The notes beneath the pieces are model-generated. The model saw only the letters and a list, made by a program, of their open reading frames with translations, was not told the DNA's origin and made no database searches. A DNA stretch of 22,961 bases from an uncultured Eubacteriales bacterium (GTDB lineage Bacteria; Bacillota; Clostridia; Oscillospirales; Oscillospiraceae). This document shows positions 14,298 to 22,095 of the stretch, in pieces. Every line of letters begins with the position of its first letter. Within the stretch, counting starts at the first letter, position 1. Position numbers and translations under genes: made by a program. The DNA lies in the NCBI GenBank assembly GCA_900545405.1, contig UQYT01000040.1, forward strand, positions 1 through 22,961, written 5' to 3'.

Positions 14298-14711
14298 ATG
14301 CAGGAATACAGGATGACCCAGATCACGAAGGCGGACATCGTCCCCACGGCTCTGCGGATGCGGCACGAGGGCCGGTGGCTTGTGATGATACACGGCCAGG
14401 TGGAGCCGGACGGCCAGGTCCGCGTGAGCTACGACTACGCGGTGGACCCGGCGGTGGAGAGCTACTACGTCCTCGGCGAGACGACGCTGCCTTCGATCTC
14501 GGACATCTATGACGAGGCCGCGCGCTGGCCGGAATGCGAGCTGCATGAGTTGATGGGCCTGGAATTCGAGGGGCTCGACACGTCGAAACGGCTGTTTCTG
14601 CCGGAGGATATGCTCGAGACCCAGGGCAAGGGCCACATCCTGGTCACGCCGCTCTCGGAGCTCCGGGAGAAGCGCGTGGAGCAAATGGAGAAGGGGAGTG
14701 AGGACGCATGA
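14298..14711 (+). CDS. mbhK: Group 4 [NiFe] hydrogenase NuoC-like subunit (MbhK-like)
   Basis: A 137-residue relative of the 30-kDa NADH dehydrogenase subunit (NuoC/EchD/MbhK), a peripheral protein that sits against the hydrogenase large and small subunits. Recognisable parts are VSYDYAVDPAVESYYV, then LPSISDIYDEAARWPECELHELMGLEFEG, the counterpart of the family stretch around W-x-E-RE-x-x-D-x-x-G. I choose ATG 14298 because GAGGTGG lies five bases upstream; the earlier in-frame ATG at 14265 has no ribosome site. The stop overlaps the next gene as ATGA. It comes before the rest of the complex, unlike the Pyrococcus gene order. Confidence 0.88.
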   Translation: MQEYRMTQITKADIVPTALRMRHEGRWLVMIHGQVEPDGQVRVSYDYAVDPAVESYYVLGETTLPSISDIYDEAARWPECELHELMGLEFEGLDTSKRLFLPEDMLETQGKGHILVTPLSELREKRVEQMEKGSEDA

Positions 14712-15790
14712 GCTATATCGTACCGATAGGTCCGTACCATCCCGCGCTTGAGGAGCCGGTACACGCCAAGCTCTACACCGAAGGCGAGGTCATAAAGGAC
14801 GCCGAGGTGTTCGTCGGCTACAACCACCGCGGCATAGAGAAGTTGGCCACGGAGCGCAACGCCATCCAGACGCTGGTGCTGGTGGAGCGCGTCTGCGGCA
14901 TCTGCTCGCACTCGCACGCCTTCACCTACGCCATGGCCGTGGAGGGCATAAACGGCGTGGAGGTGCCGAAGAGGGGAGAGTATATCCGCGTCATCACGGC
15001 GGAGCTGGAGCGGCTGCACTCGCACCTGCTCTGGGCGGGCATCGCCTTCCACATCATCGGCCACGACAGCATGTTCATGCACACCTGGGACGTGCGCGAG
15101 CTCATCATGGATATGCTGGAGACCTTCACCGGCAACCGCGTGAACTACGGCATGGTCACCATCGGCGGCGCAAGGCGCGACATCTCCGACGAGCTCCGGC
15201 GCGACATGCTCGCCAAGCTCGACAAGGTCGGCCCCATCGTGGACAGGATAGTGGACATCAGCCTGAACGACAAGACCATCGCCATGCGCACCAAGGGCGT
15301 CGGAGTTATGTCAACCGAGGACGCCATCCGCATGGGCGCCGTCGGCCCGCACGCGAGGGCCTCGGGCGTGAAGATAGACGTCCGCCGCGACGCGCCGTAC
15401 TCGTCCTACGACGACTTCGAGTTCGACGTGCCGACCTGCGACAGCTGCGACGTGTTCGCGCGCGTGGTGGTGAGGCTGCTCGAGTGCTATGAGAGCGTGA
15501 AGATACTCCGCCAGGCGCTGGAGAACCTGCCGGCCGGCCCGATAAACCTCGGCAACAAGATACCGAAGATAAAAGAGGGCGAGTTCGTGGCGAGGCACGA
15601 GGCCCCGCGCGGGCAGCTCTCGCACAAGGTCGCGGGCAACGGCGGGCAGATGAACCAGCGCGTGAGCATCCACGTGCCGAGCTACAAGAACACGCCCACG
15701 GTGCCGCACATGCTCCGGGGCAACACGGTGGCGGACGCTGGACTCATCATCGCGAGCATAGACCCCTGCTTTTCCTGCCTGGACCGCTGA
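14708..15790 (+). CDS. mbhL: Group 4 [NiFe] hydrogenase large (catalytic) subunit
   Basis: NuoD-like catalytic subunit that binds the NiFe centre and reduces protons to H2. Of 360 residues, the N-terminal ligand motif is RVCGICSHSH (C63, C66) and the C-terminal one is DPCFSC (C354, C357). All four nickel cysteines are present, which separates it from complex I NuoD and from Mbs/Mbx sulfur reductases. GYNHRGIEKLA (37-47) is typical of group 4 enzymes. The protein ends at DPCFSCLDR, exactly where a maturation protease would cut, so no cleavable extension is present; Ech of Methanosarcina and CooH are known to lack it too. No membrane segment; cytoplasmic face of the complex. Confidence 0.95.
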   Translation: MSYIVPIGPYHPALEEPVHAKLYTEGEVIKDAEVFVGYNHRGIEKLATERNAIQTLVLVERVCGICSHSHAFTYAMAVEGINGVEVPKRGEYIRVITAELERLHSHLLWAGIAFHIIGHDSMFMHTWDVRELIMDMLETFTGNRVNYGMVTIGGARRDISDELRRDMLAKLDKVGPIVDRIVDISLNDKTIAMRTKGVGVMSTEDAIRMGAVGPHARASGVKIDVRRDAPYSSYDDFEFDVPTCDSCDVFARVVVRLLECYESVKILRQALENLPAGPINLGNKIPKIKEGEFVARHEAPRGQLSHKVAGNGGQMNQRVSIHVPSYKNTPTVPHMLRGNTVADAGLIIASIDPCFSCLDR

Positions 15791-15791
15791 T

Positions 15792-16127
15792 ATGCACGAG
15801 CTTGCGGTAATGCAGAGCGTCGTGGCCCTCTGCGAGCGGGAGGCCGCCGAGCGCGGCTTTCGCCGGGTGCGGAGCATAAATCTCGCGGTAGGTGCGGTCA
15901 GCGGCATAGTGCCCGGGTGCATGTTCGAGTTCTTCCCCGCGGCGGCGCGCGGCAGCGTGGCCGAGGGGGCGCGGCTCGAGACCCGGGTCATCCCCGCCGC
16001 CATAGAGTGCCCGGACTGCGGCTATTCCGGCGAGACCCACGGCGCGGAGTGCCCCCGCTGCGGGGGCTGGGGCTTCCGCCTCACACAGGGCAGGGAGTTC
16101 TATATAGATTCAATTGAAGTTGAGTGA
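15792..16127 (+). CDS. hypA: Hydrogenase nickel insertion protein HypA
   Basis: Nickel metallochaperone that, usually with the GTPase HypB, loads Ni into the large subunit. The 111 residues are normal for the family. MHELAV supplies the Ni-binding N-terminus (H2), and CPDC-x10-CPRC (C73, C76, C87, C90) forms the zinc site. It starts one base after the large-subunit stop and is followed by the antiporter genes, so it is embedded in the structural operon, separate from hypFCDE upstream. No hypB is found in the window. Confidence 0.95.
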   Translation: MHELAVMQSVVALCEREAAERGFRRVRSINLAVGAVSGIVPGCMFEFFPAAARGSVAEGARLETRVIPAAIECPDCGYSGETHGAECPRCGGWGFRLTQGREFYIDSIEVE

Positions 16128-16143
16128 AACAGGAGGTGTCAAC

Positions 16144-16671
16144 TTGGAGGCAAAGCGTAAGACGACGTTCGGCGCGTGGTTCGCCACGTTCGTACTGTGC
16201 TGTTTCTTCTGGATACTGCTGACGGGCTCTTTCGCCTGGCAGGAGCTTGTCGCGGGCGCCGTGGTCTCGGCGGGCGTGGCGCTCTTCTCGGCGCGCTGGT
16301 TCGTGCACGAGGGCCCGGGCAGGTTCTTCGGCAAGCGGCTTTTCGTCCTCATCTGGTACTGCATAGCGATCTTCCCCTGGGAGCTCATAAAGGCCAACTG
16401 GGACATGGCCCGGCGCGCTCTCTCGCCTAAGCTGCGCATCAACCCCGGCATCGTCCGCGTGCCCGTGGACGTGCCGACCGAATACGGCAAGACCATGCTC
16501 GCAAACTCCATCACCCTCACCCCCGGCACCATCACCATGGACATAGACGAGAGCGGCGGCCAGACCTGGTACTACATCCACTGGATAGACGTCCAGGAGA
16601 CCGAGCGCACGGCGGCGGGCGAGATGATTAAGGGCCGCATGGAAAAATGGGTAAGGAGGATATGGAAATGA
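16144..16671 (+). CDS. mbhA: Na+/H+ antiporter subunit E (MnhE/MrpE, MbhA-like)
   Basis: A 175-residue membrane subunit of the Mrp-type cation module. The N-terminal region has two hydrophobic helices (about 8-25 and 29-46) and another segment near 58-75, followed by a soluble domain with NSITLTPGTITMDID and WIDV, both typical of MrpE. I choose the TTG start at 16144 because AGGAGG (16131-16136) is seven bases upstream; an upstream in-frame ATG overlaps the hypA stop without a site. The end overlaps the next ATG (ATGA). It begins the block of antiporter-like subunits shared with archaeal Mbh complexes. Confidence 0.92.
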   Translation: MEAKRKTTFGAWFATFVLCCFFWILLTGSFAWQELVAGAVVSAGVALFSARWFVHEGPGRFFGKRLFVLIWYCIAIFPWELIKANWDMARRALSPKLRINPGIVRVPVDVPTEYGKTMLANSITLTPGTITMDIDESGGQTWYYIHWIDVQETERTAAGEMIKGRMEKWVRRIWK

Positions 16672-16922
16672 TAGAGCTCATATACTTTGCCATTTTCTAC
16701 GTCCTCTGCTGCTTCATCGTCATCTGGCGGCTCATAAAGGGCCCCACGGCCCCGGACCGGGTCACGGCGGGCGACTGCGTGGACGTCATGACCGACATGG
16801 CCCTGGTGCTGGTGGCCATGTACTCCGGCCGCGGCATCTACCTCGACATCGCCATCGTGACGGCCATACTGGGCTTTTTGAGCCAGGTGCTCATCGGAAA
16901 GTATCTGGAGGGCACGCTATGA
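16668..16922 (+). CDS. mbhB: Na+/H+ antiporter subunit F (MnhF/MrpF, MbhB-like)
   Basis: Small integral membrane protein (84 residues) with three predicted helices and the family signature LIKGPTAPDRVTAGD between helices one and two. Three in-frame ATGs exist; AGGAGG at 16654-16659 is eight bases from ATG 16668, so I start there (MIELIYFA), which also gives a neat ATGA overlap with mbhA. Part of the cation translocation module, with MrpE and MrpG on either side in the conserved E-F-G order. Confidence 0.93.
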   Translation: MIELIYFAIFYVLCCFIVIWRLIKGPTAPDRVTAGDCVDVMTDMALVLVAMYSGRGIYLDIAIVTAILGFLSQVLIGKYLEGTL

Positions 16923-17308
16923 ACATTGTGCTCAGAGTGATAATCGACATCTTCATCGTCGGCGGCTGCTTTTTCGCCTTTGCGGGCGCGGTGGGCGTCG
17001 TGCGCATGCCGGACACCTTCTCGCGCATGCAGAGCTCGACGAACGTCACCACCCTCGGCGTGCTGCTGACGCTGATAGGCGCGCTGCTGTACTTCATCTT
17101 CGTCATGCACAGCTGGGGCAGCGCGGCAAAGGTGGTCGTCATCGGCGTGCTGACCGTGCTGGCGAACCCCGTCGGCGGCCACGCCATGGCCCGCGCGGCG
17201 TACAGGATAGGCATAAGGCCAAAGCGCGCTCTGGCCGTGGACGACCTTGCGGAGCCGGACGCCTGCGCCGAGCCCGAGGCCGCTGAAAAGGAGGCTGAGG
17301 AGGCATGA
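16919..17308 (+). CDS. mbhC: Na+/H+ antiporter subunit G (MnhG/MrpG, MbhC-like)
   Basis: Membrane subunit of 129 residues with three predicted helices (about 4-26, 42-63 and 70-88) and the MrpG hallmark GVVRMPDTFSRMQSSTNVTTLG. The C-terminal tail is hydrophilic and Glu/Ala-rich (EPDACAEPEAAEKEAEEA), probably cytoplasmic. ATGA overlaps at both ends couple it to its neighbours. Completes the E-F-G trio of the cation module. Confidence 0.92.
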   Translation: MNIVLRVIIDIFIVGGCFFAFAGAVGVVRMPDTFSRMQSSTNVTTLGVLLTLIGALLYFIFVMHSWGSAAKVVVIGVLTVLANPVGGHAMARAAYRIGIRPKRALAVDDLAEPDACAEPEAAEKEAEEA

Positions 17309-17565
17309 TAACACCCGTTTACGTCCTCAACACGCTCATAGTCCTCGGGATAGTCGTCTGCGCCGTGCTCACCGTCACGGCAAAGCGCACGCTCTCGAGC
17401 ATCATCTGCCTCGCGGCCTGCGGCGCCTTCGTCTCGCTGGAGTTCATCATGCTCCAGGCCCCGGACGTCGCGATAGCGGAGGCGGCGGTCGGCGTCGTGC
17501 TCACGACCATCATCTTCGTTGTGGCGCTGCGCAAGACCGGCGGAAAGGGGGAGGATGAGAAATGA
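17305..17565 (+). CDS. mbhD: MbhD-like subunit (DUF4040, MrpA C-terminal part)
   Basis: 86-residue membrane protein with three predicted helices. It corresponds to the DUF4040/MbhD segment that in Mrp antiporters is fused to the C-terminus of MrpA. Motifs include LEFIMLQAPDVAIAEAAVG, which carries the acidic and polar residues implicated in ion transfer in this family. Overlaps its neighbours by ATGA at both ends. The large NuoL-like N-terminal portion of MrpA is absent from the operon, as in archaeal Mbh. Confidence 0.9.
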   Translation: MITPVYVLNTLIVLGIVVCAVLTVTAKRTLSSIICLAACGAFVSLEFIMLQAPDVAIAEAAVGVVLTTIIFVVALRKTGGKGEDEK

Positions 17566-17918
17566 AAAAGCTCGTTCTGGTGGTCTCGCTCCTCGTCATC
17601 CTCGTCGCCGGCGTTATAGCCGTGACGTATATGCAAAGCGAGATACCCGTGACCTACGACGGCCGCGGCACCGACGTGTATGCCCTCCAGCAGGACCCGG
17701 AGAACTACGACGTCTCCGACCCGGACGGCGCGGCGAGCATAATAGTCCAGGAGAACCTCGCCAAGACCCAGGCTGTCAACAACGTCACCGCCGTGGTGTT
17801 CGACTTCCGCGGCTACGACACCCTGGGCGAGAGCTTCGTACTGCTCATCGCCATAACCGGTGCGACGGTAATACTCCGCCGCCAGCGCAAGAGATGGGAG
17901 GGCGGCGGCGATGAATAA
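17562..17918 (+). CDS. mbhE: MbhE-like subunit (MrpA extreme C-terminal part)
   Basis: 118 residues: an N-terminal membrane helix (about 3-22), an extracytoplasmic-looking polar stretch (about 25-80), then VVFDFRGYDTLGE, the signature shared by MbhE and the end of MrpA/MnhA, and a second helix. The start ATG overlaps the previous stop. Separate MbhD and MbhE genes in place of an MrpA fusion are a mark of hydrogenase-linked Mrp modules. Confidence 0.88.
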   Translation: MKKLVLVVSLLVILVAGVIAVTYMQSEIPVTYDGRGTDVYALQQDPENYDVSDPDGAASIIVQENLAKTQAVNNVTAVVFDFRGYDTLGESFVLLIAITGATVILRRQRKRWEGGGDE

Positions 17919-18417
17919 AAAGTGGAAGCGCGACGACCTCATAGTCCGCTCCCTCGCGGACAGCTACCTGCCCATAGCGCTCGTGCTGGGCTTTTACGTC
18001 ATCCTCCACGGCAACATCAGCCCCGGCGGCGGCTTCCAGGGCGGCGTCCTCGCCGCGAGCGGCGTGCTGCTGCTCTACCTCGGCTACGGCTTCAGGGGCA
18101 TAGCCACCGCTATAAACATGGAGCGCATGCACAAGTTCGAAGCCGTGGGCGCCATAGCCTACGTGCTCTTCGCCCTGCTCGGCATCTTCGCGGGCTACAA
18201 CTTCTGCCGCAACATCCTCTGGAACAGCGGCAATATCGGCGACCTCTGGAGCTCGGGCACGATAGCGCTCATGAACTACGCCGTCGGCTTCAAGGTGCTC
18301 ACGGGCGTGGGTTTCCTGCTGCTGCTCGTCATCTACCTGCTCGGCACGGACGAGAGCCACGAGCACGACGGCACCATACCCACCACCGAACACGAGGAAG
18401 GGGGGACGGGCAAATGA
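17911..18417 (+). CDS. mbhF: Na+/H+ antiporter subunit B (MnhB domain, MbhF-like)
   Basis: 168-residue membrane protein of the MnhB domain family, with four predicted helices and the signature HGNISPGGGFQGG (33-45). It overlaps the previous gene by eight bases, with GGGAGG about nine bases upstream of the ATG. The C-terminal tail after the last helix is rich in His, Glu and Asp (GTDESHEHDG, TTEHEE), which could bind cations; this is only an observation. Its end overlaps mbhG by four bases. Confidence 0.92.
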   Translation: MNKKWKRDDLIVRSLADSYLPIALVLGFYVILHGNISPGGGFQGGVLAASGVLLLYLGYGFRGIATAINMERMHKFEAVGAIAYVLFALLGIFAGYNFCRNILWNSGNIGDLWSSGTIALMNYAVGFKVLTGVGFLLLLVIYLLGTDESHEHDGTIPTTEHEEGGTGK

Positions 18418-18764
18418 TGCTGGCAAACTACATCGGAGCTGTCGCCCTCGTGGTCATCGGCTTCTACGCCATGGTCATGAAGCACGACATAATCAAGATC
18501 GTCGTCGGCATGGGCCTCGTCGACTACGGGCTGAACCTCATGATAGTCTCCGTCGGCTTCAACGAGGGCGGCACCGCGCCCATCTTCACCTTCGGCGAGC
18601 TCAAAAGCGGCATGTACTTCGTCGACCCCATCCCCCAGGCCCTGACGCTGACGAGCATAGTCATCGGCGCCTGCGTCACGGCCATGGCCCTCGCGCTCTG
18701 CGTGCGCATCTACAAGGAATACGGCACGCTCGACGCGCGTGAGATAAGGAGGCTGCACGGATGA
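18414..18764 (+). CDS. mbhG: Na+/H+ antiporter subunit C (NuoK-like, MbhG-like)
   Basis: 116-residue NuoK/MrpC-type membrane subunit with three predicted helices (about 5-22, 26-49 and 75-99) and the family-type segment DPIPQALTLTSIVIGACVTA. The reading frame is open far upstream, but the real start is ATG 18414, behind GAAGGGGGGAC and overlapping the mbhF stop as ATGA. Forms part of the proton/cation path next to the MrpD-like subunit. Confidence 0.92.
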   Translation: MMLANYIGAVALVVIGFYAMVMKHDIIKIVVGMGLVDYGLNLMIVSVGFNEGGTAPIFTFGELKSGMYFVDPIPQALTLTSIVIGACVTAMALALCVRIYKEYGTLDAREIRRLHG

Positions 18765-20677
18765 CATACGACGTCTATATGCACTTCCCCGTGCTGGCCA
18801 TAATGACGCTCTTCGTCAGCGCGTTCCTCGTGACCCTCGCGGGCAAGAGGGAAATGCTCCGCAACGTCATCGCCGGCGCCGCCGTGCTCATAGCGCTGGC
18901 GCTGCTGGCGTTGCTCATAAAGCCCGTCATGGTGGACGGGGAGATAATCGTCTACTGGATGGGCAACTGGGAGCCGGTGAACGGCTACGCAATCGGCATC
19001 GCCATAGAGGTGGACGCGCTGAGCCTGTTCTTCGGCCTGCTCGTCGCCATCGCCGTGGCCTGCTCCTGCTTCTACTCGTACCGGTACATGAAGCAGGACG
19101 ACGCGCGCGGCGGCTACTTCACGCTCTATCTCATGCTCGCGGGCGGCGTCATGGGCATCGTCCTCTCGGGCGACCTCTTCAACATCTACGTCATGCTGGA
19201 GGTCATGACCTTCGCCGCCGTGGGCCTCACGGCCTTCCGCAGCTGGAACCCCAACGCGCGCGAGGCGGCCTTCAAGTACCTCGTCGTCGGCTCCATCGGC
19301 TCCACCTGCGTGCTGCTCGGCACCGCGCTGGTGTACGCCCAGTGCCACACGCTGAACCTCGCGCAGATATCGGCGCTGCTGCCGGGGCGGATGAACCCGA
19401 CGATGATCCTCGCCTTTGCTCTGCTCTTCACCGGCTTCGGCTGCAAGAGCTTCATGTTCCCCTTCCACCCCATAGCCGCAGACGCCCACGGCGCAGCCCC
19501 GAGCTCGGTCTCCGTGCTTATCTCCGGCGTGTTCACCAAGACCGGCGTCTACGGCATCATCCGCGTGAGCTACTTCCTCTTCCGCAGCATGGGCCTGCCC
19601 GCCATGCAGACCGGCCTTGTGCTCATAGGCTGCCTATCCATGTTCGTCTGCGTGACCATGGCCCTCAACCAGCACGACTTCAAGCGCCTGCTGGCCTTCC
19701 ACAGCATCTCGCAGATAGGCTACATCCTCACGAGCCTCGGCCTGTGCACCGCGCTCGGCATCGCGGGCGGCCTCTACCACGCCATAAACCACACGCTCTT
19801 CAAGGGCCTCTTGTTCCTCACCGCAGGCGCCGTGCTCTACGCCACGGGCACCACCTACCTCGAAAAGCTCGGCGGCCTGGCGCGGAAGATGCCCCAAACC
19901 GCGGCGCTCTTCCTCATCGGCGCGTTCTCCATCAGCGGCATCCCGCCCTTCAACGGCTTCTACTCCAAGTGGCTCATCTATCAGGCCACCTTTGAAAAGG
20001 CCGCGGAGACAGGCAGCATCGGCTACGCCCTCGTCACCGTCGTCTGCGTCGTGACCAGCGTGCTGACGCTCGCGTCCTTCATCAAGGTCGGGCAGTCCGT
20101 GTTCTTCGGCCAGCTCCCGCTCGAGCTCGAGAACGTGAAGGAGACGCCGCTCTCCATGCGCATACCGATGTGGATAATGGCCGCACTCTGCGTGTTCACG
20201 GGCGTTGCGCCGAACACCATGATAAAGTACATCATCGGCCCCGCCACCGGCGCCGTCATCAACTTCCCCGGCTACATAGACGCCGCCATGGGCGAGGGCT
20301 ACGCCGCCGCCAACATCACGGACACCGGCTATCTCGCAAGCCCGCAGCTCATGTCCATAGGCGCGTGGAGCCCTGTGAACTGGCTCATCCTCTTCGTCGT
20401 CGTGCTCGCCGCCGTGTTCCTGGTCACGGTCATCTTCAAGCGCGACCGCGGCCCGGTCAGCTGCGAGGCGGACAGCAAGCACGCCGTGTTCTTCGGCGGC
20501 GAGGTGCCCGAGTACTCCCACGTCGCGGGCGGCGACCTCTTCTGGGGCTTCAAGCACAACCTGAGGGGCTACCTCGGCTTCATGTCCAGGGCGCACAGCG
20601 GCGTCACCAACGACTACGTCCTCTGGGGCGTGACGGCGCTCGCGGTGATAGTCCTGTACTGCTTCGCGTTCATGTAA
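18761..20677 (+). CDS. mbhH: MrpD/NuoL-like antiporter subunit with C-terminal MbhI-like extension (MbhH-like)
   Basis: Large polytopic subunit (638 residues) of the proton-conducting ND2/ND4/ND5 family. Key features are FNIYVMLEVMTF (conserved Glu in a helix), GCKSFMFPFHPIAADAHG, LISGVFTKTGVYG and HNHTLFKG-like HAINHTLFKGLLF. MrpD and MbhH proteins are usually about 500 residues. Here roughly 100 extra residues follow: a helix at about 541-560, a polar stretch with FFGGEVPEYS and LFWGFKHNLRGY, and a final helix (618-638). This resembles MbhI, which is otherwise missing, so a fusion is likely. ATGA overlap with mbhG. Confidence 0.92.
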   Translation: MTYDVYMHFPVLAIMTLFVSAFLVTLAGKREMLRNVIAGAAVLIALALLALLIKPVMVDGEIIVYWMGNWEPVNGYAIGIAIEVDALSLFFGLLVAIAVACSCFYSYRYMKQDDARGGYFTLYLMLAGGVMGIVLSGDLFNIYVMLEVMTFAAVGLTAFRSWNPNAREAAFKYLVVGSIGSTCVLLGTALVYAQCHTLNLAQISALLPGRMNPTMILAFALLFTGFGCKSFMFPFHPIAADAHGAAPSSVSVLISGVFTKTGVYGIIRVSYFLFRSMGLPAMQTGLVLIGCLSMFVCVTMALNQHDFKRLLAFHSISQIGYILTSLGLCTALGIAGGLYHAINHTLFKGLLFLTAGAVLYATGTTYLEKLGGLARKMPQTAALFLIGAFSISGIPPFNGFYSKWLIYQATFEKAAETGSIGYALVTVVCVVTSVLTLASFIKVGQSVFFGQLPLELENVKETPLSMRIPMWIMAALCVFTGVAPNTMIKYIIGPATGAVINFPGYIDAAMGEGYAAANITDTGYLASPQLMSIGAWSPVNWLILFVVVLAAVFLVTVIFKRDRGPVSCEADSKHAVFFGGEVPEYSHVAGGDLFWGFKHNLRGYLGFMSRAHSGVTNDYVLWGVTALAVIVLYCFAFM

Positions 20678-20691
20678 GGGGGTGACGAGAG

Positions 20692-21639
20692 ATGGAAATA
20701 CTGATAAAAGCGGTCTATATCCTCATTTTTCCCGGACTTTTGTTCGCCTCCGTGTTCGGGCTCTGGCTCGCGGGCGTGGACAGGAAGCTCCTCGCCCGGA
20801 TGCAGAAGCGCGTCGGCCCGCCCATATTGCAGCCTACCTATGACTTCTTCAAGCTGCTGGGCAAGGAGACCATCGTCCCGGCGAACGCGGCGCGGCTGAC
20901 CTTCCTCGCGGCCCCGTACGTCGGCCTCGTGAGCCTCGTCGTGACGGCGCTCTTCATCCCGCTCGGCGGCCTTCAGGCATTCGGCGGCACGGCGGACACG
21001 GTGGTCATCCTCTACCTGCTCGCCATACCCTCGCTCGCTATCATCTTCGGCGGCGCGGCCTCGGGCTCGCCCTTCGCGGGCGTCGGCGTCTCGCGCTCCA
21101 TGGTCGCCATCATGAGCTACGAGCTGCCGCTCATCCTCGTGCTGCTGGCCGTGGGCCGCGCGGCGGGCTACGGCTACGTCACCTTCTCCATGGAGCAGAT
21201 AAGCGTCATCCAGCAGCTCACCGGGCCGTTCCTCCTCGACTGGCGGCTTATCCCCGCCGCGGCGGCTATGCTGCTGGTCATACCCTGCGAGGTCGGGGCC
21301 CACCCCTTCGACGTGGGTGAGGCCGAGACCGAGATCTGCGAGGGCCCGCTGGTCGAGTACAGCGGCGCGCCGCTCGCGGTGTTCAAGCTCTCGCACTGCA
21401 TCAAGATGTTCATCATGACGGCGCTCTTCACCGCGCTCTTCCTCGGCGGCGTGACCACGGGAATGCTCTGGCTCGACGTCATCATCGCGCTGGTGTTCTG
21501 CACGGTGGTCACAGTCGTGAGCATGACGCTGACCCACGCCGTCATGGCCCGCTTCCGCGTGGAGCAGCTCTTCAAGTTCTTCTGGACGGTGGTCAGCGGC
21601 CTTGCGCTCGTGAGCCTCATCCTCGTGTGGTTTGTGTAA
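20692..21639 (+). CDS. mbhM: NuoH-like membrane anchor subunit (MbhM-like)
   Basis: 315-residue complex I subunit 1 family protein with about eight membrane helices. It anchors the hydrogenase arm to the membrane and forms the entrance of the ion path. Family motifs are DRKLLARMQKRVGPPILQP at the first cytoplasmic loop, FFKLLGKE, and PFDVGEAETEICEGPLVEYSG, equivalent to the acidic loop of NuoH. Preceded by the strong site AAGGGGGTGA. The short 14-base gap after mbhH keeps it in the same transcription unit. Confidence 0.93.
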   Translation: MEILIKAVYILIFPGLLFASVFGLWLAGVDRKLLARMQKRVGPPILQPTYDFFKLLGKETIVPANAARLTFLAAPYVGLVSLVVTALFIPLGGLQAFGGTADTVVILYLLAIPSLAIIFGGAASGSPFAGVGVSRSMVAIMSYELPLILVLLAVGRAAGYGYVTFSMEQISVIQQLTGPFLLDWRLIPAAAAMLLVIPCEVGAHPFDVGEAETEICEGPLVEYSGAPLAVFKLSHCIKMFIMTALFTALFLGGVTTGMLWLDVIIALVFCTVVTVVSMTLTHAVMARFRVEQLFKFFWTVVSGLALVSLILVWFV

Positions 21640-21651
21640 GGAGGCGGAAGG

Positions 21652-22095
21652 ATGTTCAAAAAACTCATAGACAATTCCGCAGCCAAATCCCCCTGGCTGT
21701 TCCACATCAACGCGGGCAGCTGCAACGGCTGCGACATAGAGCTCGTCGCCGTGCTGACCCCGAGGTACGACGCGGAGCGCCTTGGCTTTAAGCTGGCGGG
21801 CACGCCGCGCCACGCGGACATAGTCGTCGTCTCCGGCCCCGTCACCGCCCAGTCCAAGGACCGCGTGCTGCGCACGATAGAGCAGGTCCCGGACCCGAAG
21901 GTCATCGTGACCCTTGGCAGCTGCCCGCGCTCGTGCAACGTGTTCAAGGGCAGCTATTCGGTCGTGGGTCCGCTGGATAAGTACGTGGACATCGACGTGT
22001 CCATCGCCGGCTGCGCGCCGAAGCCGGAGGCGATCATCGACGGCCTCGCGCTGGCGACGCAGATACTCAAGGAGAAAAGGGGGGCCAAGGAATGA
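21652..22095 (+). CDS. mbhJ: [NiFe] hydrogenase small subunit (NuoB-like, MbhJ-like)
   Basis: 147-residue group 4 hydrogenase small subunit that carries the proximal [4Fe-4S] cluster next to the NiFe site. Ligands are C24 and C27 in SCNGCDIE, C91 in LGSCPRS and C121 in AGCAPKPE. No further cluster motifs, signal peptide or anchor are present, as expected for group 4 enzymes. AGGAGG precedes the ATG. It overlaps the ferredoxin subunit gene by ATGA, so electron delivery and catalytic subunits should be made together. Confidence 0.95.
   Translation: MFKKLIDNSAAKSPWLFHINAGSCNGCDIELVAVLTPRYDAERLGFKLAGTPRHADIVVVSGPVTAQSKDRVLRTIEQVPDPKVIVTLGSCPRSCNVFKGSYSVVGPLDKYVDIDVSIAGCAPKPEAIIDGLALATQILKEKRGAKE

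Noticed and set aside
13118..14347. Minus-strand open frame of 409 codons opposite hypE
   Set aside because: Shadow of hypE; no ribosome site or recognisable motifs.
17922..18764. 280-codon frame suggesting a long N-terminal extension of the MrpC-like protein
   Set aside because: The extension is an out-of-frame reading of mbhF, rich in Arg/Pro/His. The real start at 18414 has a ribosome site and ATGA overlap.
20614..21813. Minus-strand open frame of 399 codons opposite mbhM
   Set aside because: Low-complexity, charged translation typical of antisense frames; mbhM is well supported.
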